DNA from: JAICJC01 sp963709425
GTDB lineage: Bacteria; Actinomycetota; Thermoleophilia; Gaiellales; JAICJC01
Direction: 5' to 3'
Assembly: GCA_963709425.1 (NCBI GenBank)
Contig: CAVPWG010000005.1
Coordinates: 682,001 to 746,000 of the forward strand
Length of the DNA: 64,000 nucleotides
Shown: one piece after another, positions 24,124 through 32,995 of the stretch
How positions within the stretch are numbered: position 1 is the stretch's first letter
How the letters are laid out: each line of letters begins with the position of its first letter
The notes under the pieces: model-generated
What the model was told of the DNA's origin: nothing
Seen by the model: only the letters and a program-made list of their open reading frames with translations
The model's database searches: none
Position numbers and translations under genes: made by a program

Positions 24124-24825
24124 CTAGGGCGTCATGTCGCGGAACCGGTAGCCGACGCCGCGCACCGTGAAGATGTATGCCGGCTCGCGCGGGTCTTCCT
24201 CGATCTTCTCGCGCAGGTGGCGGATGTGGACGTCGATCGTCCGCGGCTCGCGGTATGCCGAGTCGCCCCAGACGGCCTCGAGCAGCGCCTGCCGGCTGTA
24301 GACGCGGCCGGGGTGGCTGGCGAGCGTGTGCAGCACCTCAAACTCGACATAGGTGAGCTGCGCCCGCTCGCCGTCGACGGTGACGGCGCGCTTGGCCGGA
24401 TCGATCGCGATCACGCCGGCCTCGATCATCCCGTCGGTGAGGCGGTCCGCCCTGAGGCCGGCGCGGCGCAGGACGGCACGGATGCGGCTTCGGAACTCGC
24501 GGATCGAGAAGGGCTTCGTGATGTAGTCGTCGGCCCCCAGCTCGAGGCCGAGCACCTTGTCGACCTCATCGTCGCGCGCCGTCAGCATGATGATCGGGAC
24601 CGCCGAGCCGGTCCGGAGGCGGCGGCACACCTCGAGGCCGTCGAGACGGGGCAGCATCACGTCGAGCACCACCAGGTCGACCGGCTGCTCGGCGAACCGG
24701 CGCAGGGCCTCCTCGCCGTCGCGCGCCTGGACGACGGTGTAGCCCTCCCGCTCGAGCGGATAGGTGAGGAGCTTCTGGATCGACTCCTCATCGTCGACCA
24801 GCATGATGGTGGCTTCGCCGGTCAT
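24124..24825 (-). CDS. OmpR/PhoB-family response regulator
   Basis: A 233-residue two-domain regulator. The receiver domain has the acidic pair MLVDDEES, phospho-acceptor Asp in LVVLDVMLPRLDG, Thr in MLTARDDE and Lys in ITKPFSIREF. The winged-helix domain runs from about residue 140 to the end (LTYVEFEVLHTLASHPGRVYSRQALLEAVWG, RTIDVHIRHLREKIEEDP, VRGVGYRF). It is the first gene of the two-component unit. Its ATG lies eight bases after TAAACT, so it is likely leaderless. Confidence 0.94.
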   Translation of the reverse strand: MTGEATIMLVDDEESIQKLLTYPLEREGYTVVQARDGEEALRRFAEQPVDLVVLDVMLPRLDGLEVCRRLRTGSAVPIIMLTARDDEVDKVLGLELGADDYITKPFSIREFRSRIRAVLRRAGLRADRLTDGMIEAGVIAIDPAKRAVTVDGERAQLTYVEFEVLHTLASHPGRVYSRQALLEAVWGDSAYREPRTIDVHIRHLREKIEEDPREPAYIFTVRGVGYRFRDMTP

Positions 24826-24833
24826 GATCGCGA

Positions 24834-24839
24834 AGTTTA
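24834..24839 (-). promoter_or_regulatory. Probable -10 box of the response regulator gene
   Basis: TAAACT on the minus strand, eight bases before the ATG, with no ribosome site between. A divergent box for the M28-like gene lies 19 bases away. Confidence 0.5.
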
Positions 24840-24857
24840 GTCCGCCGTTCCGTGTGC

Positions 24858-24863
24858 TATAAC
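24858..24863 (+). promoter_or_regulatory. Extended -10 box of the M28-like gene
   Basis: TATAAC preceded by TGC (an extended -10 form) and ten bases before the GTG start. The RNA would begin at or just before the start codon. Confidence 0.55.
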
Positions 24864-24873
24864 CGCCGCTCCC

Positions 24874-26607
24874 GTGGCGACTCAACCTCGCAGCCGGCGC
24901 GGGCGGACGCGTGCCGTCGTGGTCTCGTGGCCGCTGTACCGTGTCCTGGCCGGCGCCGCGCTCCTGCCGCCGCTGATCGCGCTCCTCACGTTGCGCCAGC
25001 CGGCCATCCCGCAGCACCCGCTGCCGCCGCTCGAATTCAACGGTGAGGCCGCCGCCACGGCCGCTGCCGCGTTTGTCGCCGCCGAGCACGCGACCAACCA
25101 GGCGTGCTGCGAGCCCGGATCGGGGGGCGAGCTCGCCGGCGCCGACTGGGTGGCGCGGAAGCTCCGGGTCATCGACAACAGCCCGGCGCAGGTGGCGTTC
25201 GCGGCCCGCGTGCCCGGGCAGTCCTCACCCGTTGCGATGTCGAACGTCATCGCCTACCGGCCCGGTCGCTCCCCGCAGATCATCGCCGTCATCGCCCACC
25301 GGGACGGCTCGACCGGCGGCGACGCGGCAGGCACCGGCATGCTGGTCCAGCTCGCACGCACCCTGGCCGCCGTGCCGCCCGATCGCGGGCTCGTGCTCGT
25401 CTCGACCGACGGCGGAACGACCGGAGGGCAGGGCGCGGCGGAGTTCGGCTCGACGTGGGCGCTGCGGTCACGGATCGTCGCCGCGATCGTCCTCGACGAC
25501 GTGGCGGCGCCCACCGGAACGGCGCTCCGGATCGTCCTTCGGCCGGACACGCCGCGCGGCACGTCGCCCACGGTCTACTCCGTCGCCCGCGACGGGCTCC
25601 AGACCTTCTACGGTATTTCGGCGCACGAGCCCGGGCTCTACGACCAGCTCTCGGGATACGGGGTGCCCTATACGACGCAGGAGCAGGGGCCGCTGATCTC
25701 CCGCGACATCCCGGCGGTGACGCTCACGGCCGGCGAAGCCGGCCAGGACATCCTGCTGCGCGACCTGGGTGCGCCGCAGCTGGCCGGCGTCGGCGCGACG
25801 GCGGCCAACGTCGTCGACGAGCTGAACACTGCCGTGACCATCGAGCGGGGAGGCGAGCCGGCCCTCTTCCTGTCGGGGAAGGTGCTGCGCGGCTGGCTCG
25901 CCGAGGTGACCATCGCAATGCTCCTCGTCCCGTTCGTCGTCTGCGTTCTCGACGTCGTCGCCCGGCTGCGGCGGCGGCGGGTTCCCATCGCACCGGGGAT
26001 CCGTGCGCTCGGATGGCGATTCGCCGCCTGGTTCACGGTCCTCGTCGCGCTCTGGATCGAGGCGCTTGCCCCGGGCGGGCTCATGCCCCAGTTCGACTCG
26101 GCACCGCTTCCAGGCGAGACGGGCGCGACCACCGCCGGGATCCTGCTCGCTGCGGGCGCCGGGCTGCTCGTCTGGCGGTTCGGCGGCCGGCCACGCCTCG
26201 TCCGCCAAGGCGGCGTCACGGGCGGGGATCGCACCGGCGGCCTGGCCGGAGGGCTCGTCGGCCTGCTCTTCGCCTCCGTCGTCCTCACGGCGGTGAACCC
26301 GTTCACACTCATTGTGCTTCTGCCCGCAGCCCACCTGTGGCTGTGGATCCCGGCCGCCTCGCGGCTCGGGCGGCGCGCGATGCTCGCCTGCTACGCGGCC
26401 GGCTTCGTCGGCCTCCTGGCACTCCTCTGGGAGCTGGCCGGGCCGCAGGGGCTCGGCTCCGAGGCGCCGCGGGCGCTCGTGGCCATGATCGCGAGCGGCT
26501 ACCTCTCGCCGATCGTTTCCACGTGCCTATGCCTCGCGGCCGCCGCCGCGGCCCAGATCGGCGCGCTCGTTCTCGGCAGGTACAGCCCACCGCATCCGCC
26601 GGTATAA
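24874..26607 (+). CDS. Membrane protein with degenerate M28 peptidase-like domain
   Basis: A 577-residue protein. A signal-anchor helix lies at about residues 20-42. An extracytoplasmic domain, about residues 60-330, resembles M28 aminopeptidases (NVIAYRPGRSPQIIAVIAHRDGSTGGDAAGTGMLVQLARTL). At least seven membrane helices fill residues 345-570. In M28 enzymes the zinc site uses HxD, D and a Glu pair; here HRDG and GGD are present but the GEE-type motif reads DGGTTGGQG, so hydrolysis is doubtful. The layout recalls GPI-transamidase GAA1-like proteins. The gene leads a unit with a class E sortase eight bases downstream. Confidence 0.75.
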   Translation: MATQPRSRRGRTRAVVVSWPLYRVLAGAALLPPLIALLTLRQPAIPQHPLPPLEFNGEAAATAAAAFVAAEHATNQACCEPGSGGELAGADWVARKLRVIDNSPAQVAFAARVPGQSSPVAMSNVIAYRPGRSPQIIAVIAHRDGSTGGDAAGTGMLVQLARTLAAVPPDRGLVLVSTDGGTTGGQGAAEFGSTWALRSRIVAAIVLDDVAAPTGTALRIVLRPDTPRGTSPTVYSVARDGLQTFYGISAHEPGLYDQLSGYGVPYTTQEQGPLISRDIPAVTLTAGEAGQDILLRDLGAPQLAGVGATAANVVDELNTAVTIERGGEPALFLSGKVLRGWLAEVTIAMLLVPFVVCVLDVVARLRRRRVPIAPGIRALGWRFAAWFTVLVALWIEALAPGGLMPQFDSAPLPGETGATTAGILLAAGAGLLVWRFGGRPRLVRQGGVTGGDRTGGLAGGLVGLLFASVVLTAVNPFTLIVLLPAAHLWLWIPAASRLGRRAMLACYAAGFVGLLALLWELAGPQGLGSEAPRALVAMIASGYLSPIVSTCLCLAAAAAAQIGALVLGRYSPPHPPV

Positions 26608-26615
26608 CTCGGCTC

Positions 26616-27374
26616 ATGGGCACGACGATCCCGGCGGGAGCTGAGACGCAGGCCGAAGCCGCGCCGCGGGCCGAGCGCACGCGCGGACGAAACTGGGCCC
26701 GCCGCACCGGCACGGTCCTGATCGGGCTGGGTGTCCTGCTCGTCGCGTACGCAGCAGTCGTCTGGTTCTGGGGCGATCCGATCACGGCCCTCTACGCCGA
26801 GCACGAGCAACACCAGCTCGCGCAGTCGTTCGAACGCGAGGTGCACGCATGGCCGACGGCACCCGGCGCGCCGGATCCGACGACCGGCATCGCCCACATC
26901 CGGGCCGATGCGCGCCGGTTCCGGGCCGGGCTCGAAGGCGGCCACCCCTTCGGCCGGCTCCGCATCCCGCGCCTCGGCCTGAGCGTGATCGTGGTGCAGG
27001 GCACCGACTGGTTGGACGACCTCAGCAAGGGCCCGGGCCACTACACGCAGACATCCGTGCCGGGGCTCGGCCGCACCGTCGCGATCGCCGGGCACCGCAC
27101 GACGTTCGGCGCGTGGTTCCGGCACATCGACTCGCTCCGGAACGGCGACCCGATCAGCCTCCAGACGCCGTACGGGATGTTCCGGTACCGGGTGCAGTAC
27201 CACCGGGTCGTGAAGAGCGACGACTGGGGCATCATCCGCCCACAGGGGTATGACCGGCTCGTCCTCTCGGCCTGCCATCCGTTGTACTCGGCCTCGCACC
27301 GCTGGGTCGTGTTCGCACGGGCCGTCTCCGAGACGCCCCGCGGCGGCCAGCCGATCGCCATCAGCCAGGCGTGA
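26616..27374 (+). CDS. srtE: Class E sortase
   Basis: A 252-residue transpeptidase. One membrane helix lies near residues 33-52 after a charged cytoplasmic start. The sortase domain starts about residue 110 (GRLRIPRLGLSVIVVQGT). Catalytic residues are visible: His in AIAGHRTTFGAWF, Cys in LVLSACHP and Arg in SASHRWVVFA. The Tyr-rich ACHPLYS and the overall size suit class E, the housekeeping sortase of high-GC Gram-positives. No LPXTG/LAXTG substrate is seen next to it. It follows the M28-like gene by eight bases. Confidence 0.88.
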   Translation: MGTTIPAGAETQAEAAPRAERTRGRNWARRTGTVLIGLGVLLVAYAAVVWFWGDPITALYAEHEQHQLAQSFEREVHAWPTAPGAPDPTTGIAHIRADARRFRAGLEGGHPFGRLRIPRLGLSVIVVQGTDWLDDLSKGPGHYTQTSVPGLGRTVAIAGHRTTFGAWFRHIDSLRNGDPISLQTPYGMFRYRVQYHRVVKSDDWGIIRPQGYDRLVLSACHPLYSASHRWVVFARAVSETPRGGQPIAISQA

Positions 27375-27449
27375 CCGCAGCGATAGCGTCCGACCTCCGC
27401 GCCAGGATCGCCGCGGGGCTCGCAGGTGGCGGTCGGCGCCGGTGACCGC

Positions 27450-28628
27450 TCAGATCGGGACGTACTCGACCAGCGTCCCGGCGGGCACCTCACCCGTGCC
27501 GGCGCCGACCAGCGCGACCGCGTCCGCGCCGGAGGCGTGGACGATCAGGTGCGAGTCCTGCGCCCCGGCCTGGTCGAGCTCCATGCCGTCGGGCCCCGGG
27601 CGCAGGCGGCAGCGAACGGCGTGGTCACGCGTCTCCAGGCGCGCGATCGGCTGGGCGAGGCGCGCCACCGGGCGCGGCTCCTGCGCGGCACCCTGGAACG
27701 CCCGCAGCGCGGGCCTGACGAAGAGCTCGAAGCACACCAGGCTCGACACGGGATTGCCGGGCACGCCGAAGACGAGGGCGCCGGACGGCGCGACCCCGAA
27801 CCAGAGCGGCTTCCCGGGCTTGTGGGCGACGCGCCAGAACACCTCGCTGACGCCGAGGGCGTCGAGCGCGCCCTTCACGTGGTCGTGAGGGCCGACGGAG
27901 ACGCCGCCGGACGACACGACGACATCCGCCGAGAGCGCCGTCGCGAACGCGGCCTCGGTCGCCGCGCGATCGTCGGGGACGATCTCGGCGGCCACGACCT
28001 CGGCGCCGGCGCGGACGGACTGCGCGAGGATCGCCGTCAGGTTCGACTCGTAGATCTGACCCGGCTCGAGCGGCGTCCCCGCGCTCACAAGCTCGCTGCC
28101 GGTCGCGATCGCCGCCAGGCGCGGCCGCCGCGAGACTCGCACCTGCGCGGCGCCGACGGCGGCGACCGCCGCGAGCAGCGCGGGCGTCAGCACCCGTCCG
28201 GCGCGGGCGATGACCCGGCCGGACTCCACGTCGCCGCCGGCCGGCCGGATGTGGGCGCCGGACTCGGGACGGTCGGCGCTGAGCGCGCCCTCGATCTCCT
28301 CGGCGTCCTCGACCGGCACCACGGCGTCGGCCCCCGGCGGCATGGGGGCCCCCGTCGCGATGCCGGCGACCGCGCCTGCCGGAAGCGGGCGCGGCGGATC
28401 GCCGGCCGCCAGCCGAAACGCAATCGGGACGGGCCCGTCGCCGAGCTCCGCCGACCGCACCGCGTAGCCGTCCATCGCCGAGGTCGAGAACGGGGGCAGG
28501 CTGACGGTGGCGGCGACGTCGGCCGTCAGCACGCGCCCCGCCAGCGCAGGGGACATGTGGGCATCCTCGTCCTCGAGGCGCGGGACGCGCTCGAGGATCT
28601 GAGCCAGCGCCTCCTCGGGGCTGATCAC
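27450..28628 (-). CDS. moeA: Molybdopterin molybdenumtransferase
   Basis: A 392-residue MoeA, which inserts molybdate into adenylylated molybdopterin. Typical segments are STSAMDGYAVRSAEL, GIATGAPMPPGADAVVPVED, ATGSELVSAG, the catalytic SSGGVSVGPHDHVK and VFGVPGNPVSSLVCFELFV. The C-terminal beta barrel domain IV is short. The GTG start, four bases after the PBP stop, was taken because the family-like sequence begins there. It is convergent with the sortase gene, and 75 bases between them hold a GCGGTC/GACCGC hairpin without a T-tract. Confidence 0.92.
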   Translation of the reverse strand: MISPEEALAQILERVPRLEDEDAHMSPALAGRVLTADVAATVSLPPFSTSAMDGYAVRSAELGDGPVPIAFRLAAGDPPRPLPAGAVAGIATGAPMPPGADAVVPVEDAEEIEGALSADRPESGAHIRPAGGDVESGRVIARAGRVLTPALLAAVAAVGAAQVRVSRRPRLAAIATGSELVSAGTPLEPGQIYESNLTAILAQSVRAGAEVVAAEIVPDDRAATEAAFATALSADVVVSSGGVSVGPHDHVKGALDALGVSEVFWRVAHKPGKPLWFGVAPSGALVFGVPGNPVSSLVCFELFVRPALRAFQGAAQEPRPVARLAQPIARLETRDHAVRCRLRPGPDGMELDQAGAQDSHLIVHASGADAVALVGAGTGEVPAGTLVEYVPI

Positions 28629-28632
28629 CGCG

Positions 28633-30816
28633 TCACCGGGTCGTCGTCGTCGTCGGCGGGCCGCCGGTCGTGGTCCCGCCGGTGGTGCCTCCGCCGGTCC
28701 CGCCGGTGGTGCCTCCGCCGGTCCCGCCGCCAGTCGTGGGCTTTCCGCCCTTCGTGCTCTTGGGCGGGGGCGGGACGGGCAGCGTGAAGTTGGGCGAGTG
28801 CCACGGCTGGAACGTGATCGGATGGAGCGGCACAGGCCAGGCCGTCGGCGGGAACTTGGACGGCTCGTCGGCGAACACCGCCGTCGCGAACCGGTTCCAG
28901 ATCGTGGCCGGGTAGCCGCCGCCGAACGCCGGGCCCGGGATCGACCCACCGAGGTCCATCGGCACCTCGCCGCGCGGATAGCCGACCCACACGCACGCGG
29001 TCAGGTTGGGGGTGTAGCCGCAGAACCAGGCGTCGGTGTGGTCGTCGGTGGTGCCGGTCTTCCCGGCCTGGGCCCGGTACGGGGACACGGCGGCGTTCAG
29101 GCCGGTGCAGCACGAGTGAACGTTGGCATCGAGGAATTTCGTCACCTCGGCGGTGGCGCCGTCCGGGATGACGGGCTTGCCCTTCCCGGGCTTCGCCTTG
29201 AAGACCACGCCGCCCCCGTACCTCTGCACCTTGGTGACCGCCAGCAGCGGGCGGCGGACGCCGTTGGCGGCGATCGTCGAGTAGGCGTGCGTCATGTCGA
29301 GCGGCGAGACCGCACCCGATCCCAGGATGACCGACGGCGAGGTCGGGAGGTTGTCCGATTTCGGGATGCCGAGCTTGTAGGCCATGTCGGCGACGTTGTA
29401 GCCGCCGATGTCGATCGAGAGCCGGGCGAAGACCGCGTTCACCGACGCCTCGAGGGCCGAATCGAGCGGCAGCACGCCGGCCGACGTCGTCTCCGCATTG
29501 TTGACCGTCCAGAAGTCGTTGGGGCCGACCGGGTTCGGCGTCAGCGGGTAGTCGTTGAGCGGTGTCGTCGCGTACTGCGTCGTGTAGGGGTCGATCCCGA
29601 AATCGACCATCGCGGCCAGGAGGCCGTACGTCTTGAACGTCGACCCGGCCTGGCGCTTGGCGTCGACCGCGAGGTTGAACTTGCTCTGGGAGTAGTCGGT
29701 CGACGACTGCATCGCCAGGATCTCGCCCGTGCGCGGGTCGATCGCCACCATCGCCGCCGCCGGCGCGTTGGCGAAGTTCATCGTGTCCGAGATCGCCGTC
29801 TGCGCGTCCTGCTGGAGCACCGGGTCGATCGTCGTCTTGACCGTCAGGCCGCCCCGCTTCACGGCGAACTTGCCGTACTTGCGCTTGAGGAGCTGGCGGG
29901 CGTACTCGACGAAGTACGGCTGGCGCACGCGAGTCGACTTGGTCGGCTTCTGGAGCCCGAGCGGCTTGGCGACCGCCTTGTTGAAGTTCGCGGTCGTGAT
30001 GTCGCCCGCCGCCAGCATCGCCGCGAGCACCTGGTTCCGGCGCGCGAGGGCCGCGGCCGGGTGAAGCCGCGGGTTGTACTCGGTCGGGGACTGCGGCAGG
30101 CCCGCGATCATCGCGGACTGAACCAGGGTGAGATCCTTGCAGTGGGTGTTGAAGAACGCTGCCGCCGCCGCCTCGCAACCGTAGGTGACCGGGCCGTACG
30201 GGATGGTGTTCAGGTAGGTCGTCAGGATCTTGGCCTTCGACCACTGGTCGGCCATCTGCGTGGCGAGGTAGGCCTCGCGGAGCTTGCGGGTGACCGACTG
30301 CTCGTCGGAGAGGTACACGTTCCGCACCAACTGCTGCTCGATGGTGGAGGCGCCCTGGACGACCCCGCCCGCGGTCACGTCCTCGTACGCAGCGCGCAGC
30401 ACGCCCTGGTAGTCGACGCCGCCATGCTCGTAGAAGCGCTTGTCCTCGACGTCGACCGTCGCCAGCTTCAGCCATGGCGCGATCTCGCTCGATCGCACCG
30501 GCGTGCGGTTCTGGACCGACGGGATCAGCGCGAGCAGGTTGTTGTGACGATCCAGGATCTGGGTCGTGACGCCCGGGTAGTGCGGCTTGAGGTCCGCGAG
30601 GTCGTAGCCCTTCAGGACGTCGCCGACGTAGATGGTGGCGCCGACCCCGCCGGAGGCGACGACGGCGGCGAACCCGACCGCGATCGCGACGAGCACCGTT
30701 GCGGCGGCCGACCGGCGGCCGCGCCGGCGGGCGACCGCCCGGCGCCTGCGGCGGCGCGCCGCGACGTGCCCCAGCACGTCGTCATACGCCCGCCGATTTC
30801 GGACCGGGCCGCTCAT
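28633..30816 (-). CDS. ponA: Bifunctional class A penicillin-binding protein
   Basis: A 727-residue peptidoglycan synthase. A basic cytoplasmic tail (residues 1-36) precedes one membrane helix (about 38-60). The GT51 transglycosylase domain shows VDVEDKRFYEHGGVDYQGVLRA and QGASTIEQQLVRN. The transpeptidase domain has the nucleophile in AGSTFKTYG, SVN in ASVNAVFARL and KTG in QAGKTGTTDDHTDAW. The last 60 residues are a Pro-rich then Gly/Thr repeat tail. The ATG overlaps the mscS stop (ATGA). Confidence 0.94.
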   Translation of the reverse strand: MSGPVRNRRAYDDVLGHVAARRRRRRAVARRRGRRSAAATVLVAIAVGFAAVVASGGVGATIYVGDVLKGYDLADLKPHYPGVTTQILDRHNNLLALIPSVQNRTPVRSSEIAPWLKLATVDVEDKRFYEHGGVDYQGVLRAAYEDVTAGGVVQGASTIEQQLVRNVYLSDEQSVTRKLREAYLATQMADQWSKAKILTTYLNTIPYGPVTYGCEAAAAAFFNTHCKDLTLVQSAMIAGLPQSPTEYNPRLHPAAALARRNQVLAAMLAAGDITTANFNKAVAKPLGLQKPTKSTRVRQPYFVEYARQLLKRKYGKFAVKRGGLTVKTTIDPVLQQDAQTAISDTMNFANAPAAAMVAIDPRTGEILAMQSSTDYSQSKFNLAVDAKRQAGSTFKTYGLLAAMVDFGIDPYTTQYATTPLNDYPLTPNPVGPNDFWTVNNAETTSAGVLPLDSALEASVNAVFARLSIDIGGYNVADMAYKLGIPKSDNLPTSPSVILGSGAVSPLDMTHAYSTIAANGVRRPLLAVTKVQRYGGGVVFKAKPGKGKPVIPDGATAEVTKFLDANVHSCCTGLNAAVSPYRAQAGKTGTTDDHTDAWFCGYTPNLTACVWVGYPRGEVPMDLGGSIPGPAFGGGYPATIWNRFATAVFADEPSKFPPTAWPVPLHPITFQPWHSPNFTLPVPPPPKSTKGGKPTTGGGTGGGTTGGTGGGTTGGTTTGGPPTTTTTR
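28678..28725. repeat. 24-bp tandem repeat in the PBP tail
   Basis: Two exact copies of a 24-bp unit (28678-28701 and 28702-28725) encode the Gly/Thr-rich end of the class A PBP. Partial units lie on both sides, so copy number may vary between strains. Confidence 0.8.
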
Positions 30817-31614
30817 CCCGCCGCCTCAGGCTCGAGCATGGCCAGGACGCCCTCGTCGTTCAGGCGCGCGAGCGCCCGCTCGCGCAGCCAGGCCGCCGTC
30901 TGCGCGGCCTGGGTCGCATCGGCGGCCCAGACCCCGACGGTGAAGACGGCCTCTGACGCCGTCAGCTCGGCGACGCTCACGCCCGGCCCCGGCCGGTCGG
31001 CAAGCGCCCCCGGCGCGGCGGCTGCAAGCTCGGAGAGCACCTCGCGCACTCGCGTCCCGTCGGCCGTGACCGGCACCGTCACGCGGGCCTGGGCCAGGCT
31101 CACCGGATCGATCACGGTCATGTTGGCGATGCGGGAACTGGCGAGCTCCTCGTTGGGGATCAGGACCCGCCTATTGTCAGGCGTGCGAAGGCGCGTGTAT
31201 GTGAGGCCGACGTCCTCGACGATTCCCTCCACGTCTGCGACGGCGACCCGGTCGCCCAGACGGACTGGTTGATTGACGGCGATCATGATCCCGGCCACGA
31301 AGTTTGCCAGCGTCGAGCGGGCGGCGAAGCCGACGACCAGGCCGAGCAGCGCCGACGACGCGAGCACGGTCTGGGCGGCGGCTCGTGTCTGGTCGAACGA
31401 GAACAGGGCCGCGATGACGCCGATGAAGACGATCACCGCCAGGACGATCGCGGCGCACCAGCCGGTAGCGCGTCTTGAAGACCGCCCGATCGGCCTCCGG
31501 CAGGCGGTCGAGCATCCGTGTCCCGAACCGGTCGAGCACGAAGCGATCGAGCAGCACGATCGCGACGAACAGGACGACCAGGCCGCCGAGCACGAACTCC
31601 TGATGGCGGGTCAC
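30813..31614 (-). pseudogene. mscS: MscS-family mechanosensitive channel, frameshifted
   Basis: Small-conductance mechanosensitive channel, about 265 residues if restored. The first frame (GTG at 31614, overlapping the upstream stop as GTGA) encodes one helix, VLGGLVVLFVAIVLLDRFVL, and RYRLVRR. A frame change near 31449-31460 joins it to IVLAVIVFIGVIAALFSF, the pore helix LLGLVVGFAARSTLANFVAG and the beta domain VRLGDRVAVADVEGIVEDVGLTYTRLRT. Loss of CG from a CGCGCG run would explain it, so a sequence error is plausible. The end overlaps the PBP start (ATGA). Confidence 0.85.
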
Positions 31615-32054
31615 GGCGCGGTTCTCACGTCGTAGGTCAGCTCCCCGGTGGTGAAGTCGATCAGGCCCACGGTCTGCACCGGGCCGCCCGGGCGGACGCG
31701 GCCCGACACTCTCCACACTAACCGTCCCTTCGCCGTCGCCTCGCTGCTCCCTGCGCCGACCGGCACGCGCCGGTCGGGCACGTAGAGGAGATCGACCCGC
31801 ACCGGCTGCACGGTCGTGCCCGAGAACGCCCTCGCCGCGAGCTCCCCCGCGGACTCGGGCGAGCCCGCGCGCGCCGCCCCGATCTGGCGGAGGGCGTCGG
31901 CGACGAACCGCCACCCCTCCTGGGGATGGGTGAGGAAGTCGACCGGCTCGCCCTGCCCCGTCGAGCGCCGCGCCAGCTCGGCCGGTCCATAGACCAGCGT
32001 CCCGGCGATCAGCACGGCGACGATGCCCCAGAACAGGCTGCCCCTCCTCGGCAT
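31611..32054 (-). CDS. Membrane-anchored hypothetical protein, 147 aa
   Basis: A 147-residue protein with an N-terminal anchor helix at about residues 8-24 (FWGIVAVLIAGTLVYG). The rest is extracytoplasmic: a helical part to about residue 80, then a beta-rich stretch (VQPVRVDLLYVPDRRVPVG, KGRLVWRVSGRV, VQTVGLIDFTTGELTYDV). I do not recognise the family. It heads the mscS-PBP-moeA unit, so an envelope role is likely by context. The ATG lies six bases after TAGACT. Confidence 0.65.
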   Translation of the reverse strand: MPRRGSLFWGIVAVLIAGTLVYGPAELARRSTGQGEPVDFLTHPQEGWRFVADALRQIGAARAGSPESAGELAARAFSGTTVQPVRVDLLYVPDRRVPVGAGSSEATAKGRLVWRVSGRVRPGGPVQTVGLIDFTTGELTYDVRTAP

Positions 32055-32060
32055 GGTCGA

Positions 32061-32070
32061 AGTCTAGAAT
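32061..32070. promoter_or_regulatory. Overlapping divergent -10 boxes
   Basis: TAGACT on the minus strand (32066-32061, six bases from the ATG of the 147-aa gene) and TAGAAT on the plus strand (32065-32070, ten bases from the BtuF-like ATG) share two bases. The two starts are only 26 bases apart, so the two transcripts should exclude each other. Confidence 0.5.
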
Positions 32071-32080
32071 CGCCTCGAAA

Positions 32081-32995
32081 ATGAGCTTCCGCCGCCTGCG
32101 CCTCGCCGTGCCGCTGGCCGCGCTCGCGCTGGCTGCGCCCGCATGCGGCTTCAAGTCCGAGCCCGTCGGGGCGCTTCCGTCCTTCCCCCGAACGGCGCAG
32201 GACGGGCAGGGCCGAAGCGTGACCGTGGCCGCCCAGCCGAGCCGCATCGTGTCGCTCGATCCCGGGCTCACCGAGACCGCATTCGCGGTCGGCGCCGGGG
32301 CCGACGTCGTCGCCGCCTCCGGCGCGGAGACCTACCCACCCGCGGCGCGGCGCCTGCCCGTCGCCGTCGACAGCTCGGGCAGGCCCGAGGAGGCACGGAT
32401 CCGAAAGCTCAAGCCGGATCTGATCCTCGCGCCGCAGTCGATGGCCGGTGACGCCACCACGCTCGCCGCCAACCTGCATGTGCCCGTCTACCTCGGAGGC
32501 GACGGGAGCCTGCACGACATCGAGCACGACGTCGCCCAGTTGGGCGTGCTCACAGGATTCGCAGACCGGGGACGGACGCTTGTCGGGCACATGCAGGAGC
32601 GTGTGGCGGCGATCCGCCGCGGCGTCGGCACCGAGCCGCCCGTGCGCGTGTTCGTCGACAACGGGTTCTTCTACACGATCGACCCCGCCGGCCCGGCGGG
32701 CGCCCTCATCACGCTCGCCGGCGGCCTCGACGTCGCCGCCGACGCCGAGCTCGGAAAGCCCTATCCGCTGTCCAAGCTGCGCGCCGCCCAGCCCCAGGCG
32801 TATCTCGCCGTCGCCGGACGCGGGACGACGCTCTCGGGCCTGCGTCGGAGCCCCGCGACCAAGCATCTGCCCGCGGTGCGGTCCGGGAATTTCCTGCTGA
32901 TCGACCCCACCGTGCTCAACGATCGCGGACCCCGGGTCGTGGCGGCGCTCCGTGAGATCGCCCACGCGCTTCACCCGACGGCGTCGCTCAGCTGA
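32081..32995 (+). CDS. BtuF-like ABC substrate-binding lipoprotein
   Basis: A 304-residue periplasmic-binding protein of the cobalamin/iron-siderophore class. A signal peptide ends in a lipobox (LALAAPAC, Cys at about 23). Then RIVSLDPGLTETAFAVGAGADVVAAS, KLKPDLILAPQ, DIEHDVAQLGVLTGF and VRSGNFLLIDP match BtuF/FhuD architecture with two lobes joined by a long helix. The ligand could be cobalamin, haem or a siderophore. No permease or ATPase gene lies beside it, so it is an orphan or uses a distant transporter. Confidence 0.85.
   Translation: MSFRRLRLAVPLAALALAAPACGFKSEPVGALPSFPRTAQDGQGRSVTVAAQPSRIVSLDPGLTETAFAVGAGADVVAASGAETYPPAARRLPVAVDSSGRPEEARIRKLKPDLILAPQSMAGDATTLAANLHVPVYLGGDGSLHDIEHDVAQLGVLTGFADRGRTLVGHMQERVAAIRRGVGTEPPVRVFVDNGFFYTIDPAGPAGALITLAGGLDVAADAELGKPYPLSKLRAAQPQAYLAVAGRGTTLSGLRRSPATKHLPAVRSGNFLLIDPTVLNDRGPRVVAALREIAHALHPTASLS

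Noticed and set aside
27429..27449. GCGGTC/GACCGC hairpin between srtE and moeA
   Set aside because: Short stem, no T-tract on either strand; too weak to call a terminator.
28798..31272. 824-residue plus-strand frame
   Set aside because: Antisense to the class A PBP and MscS genes, which show all catalytic motifs; composition is that of a shadow frame.
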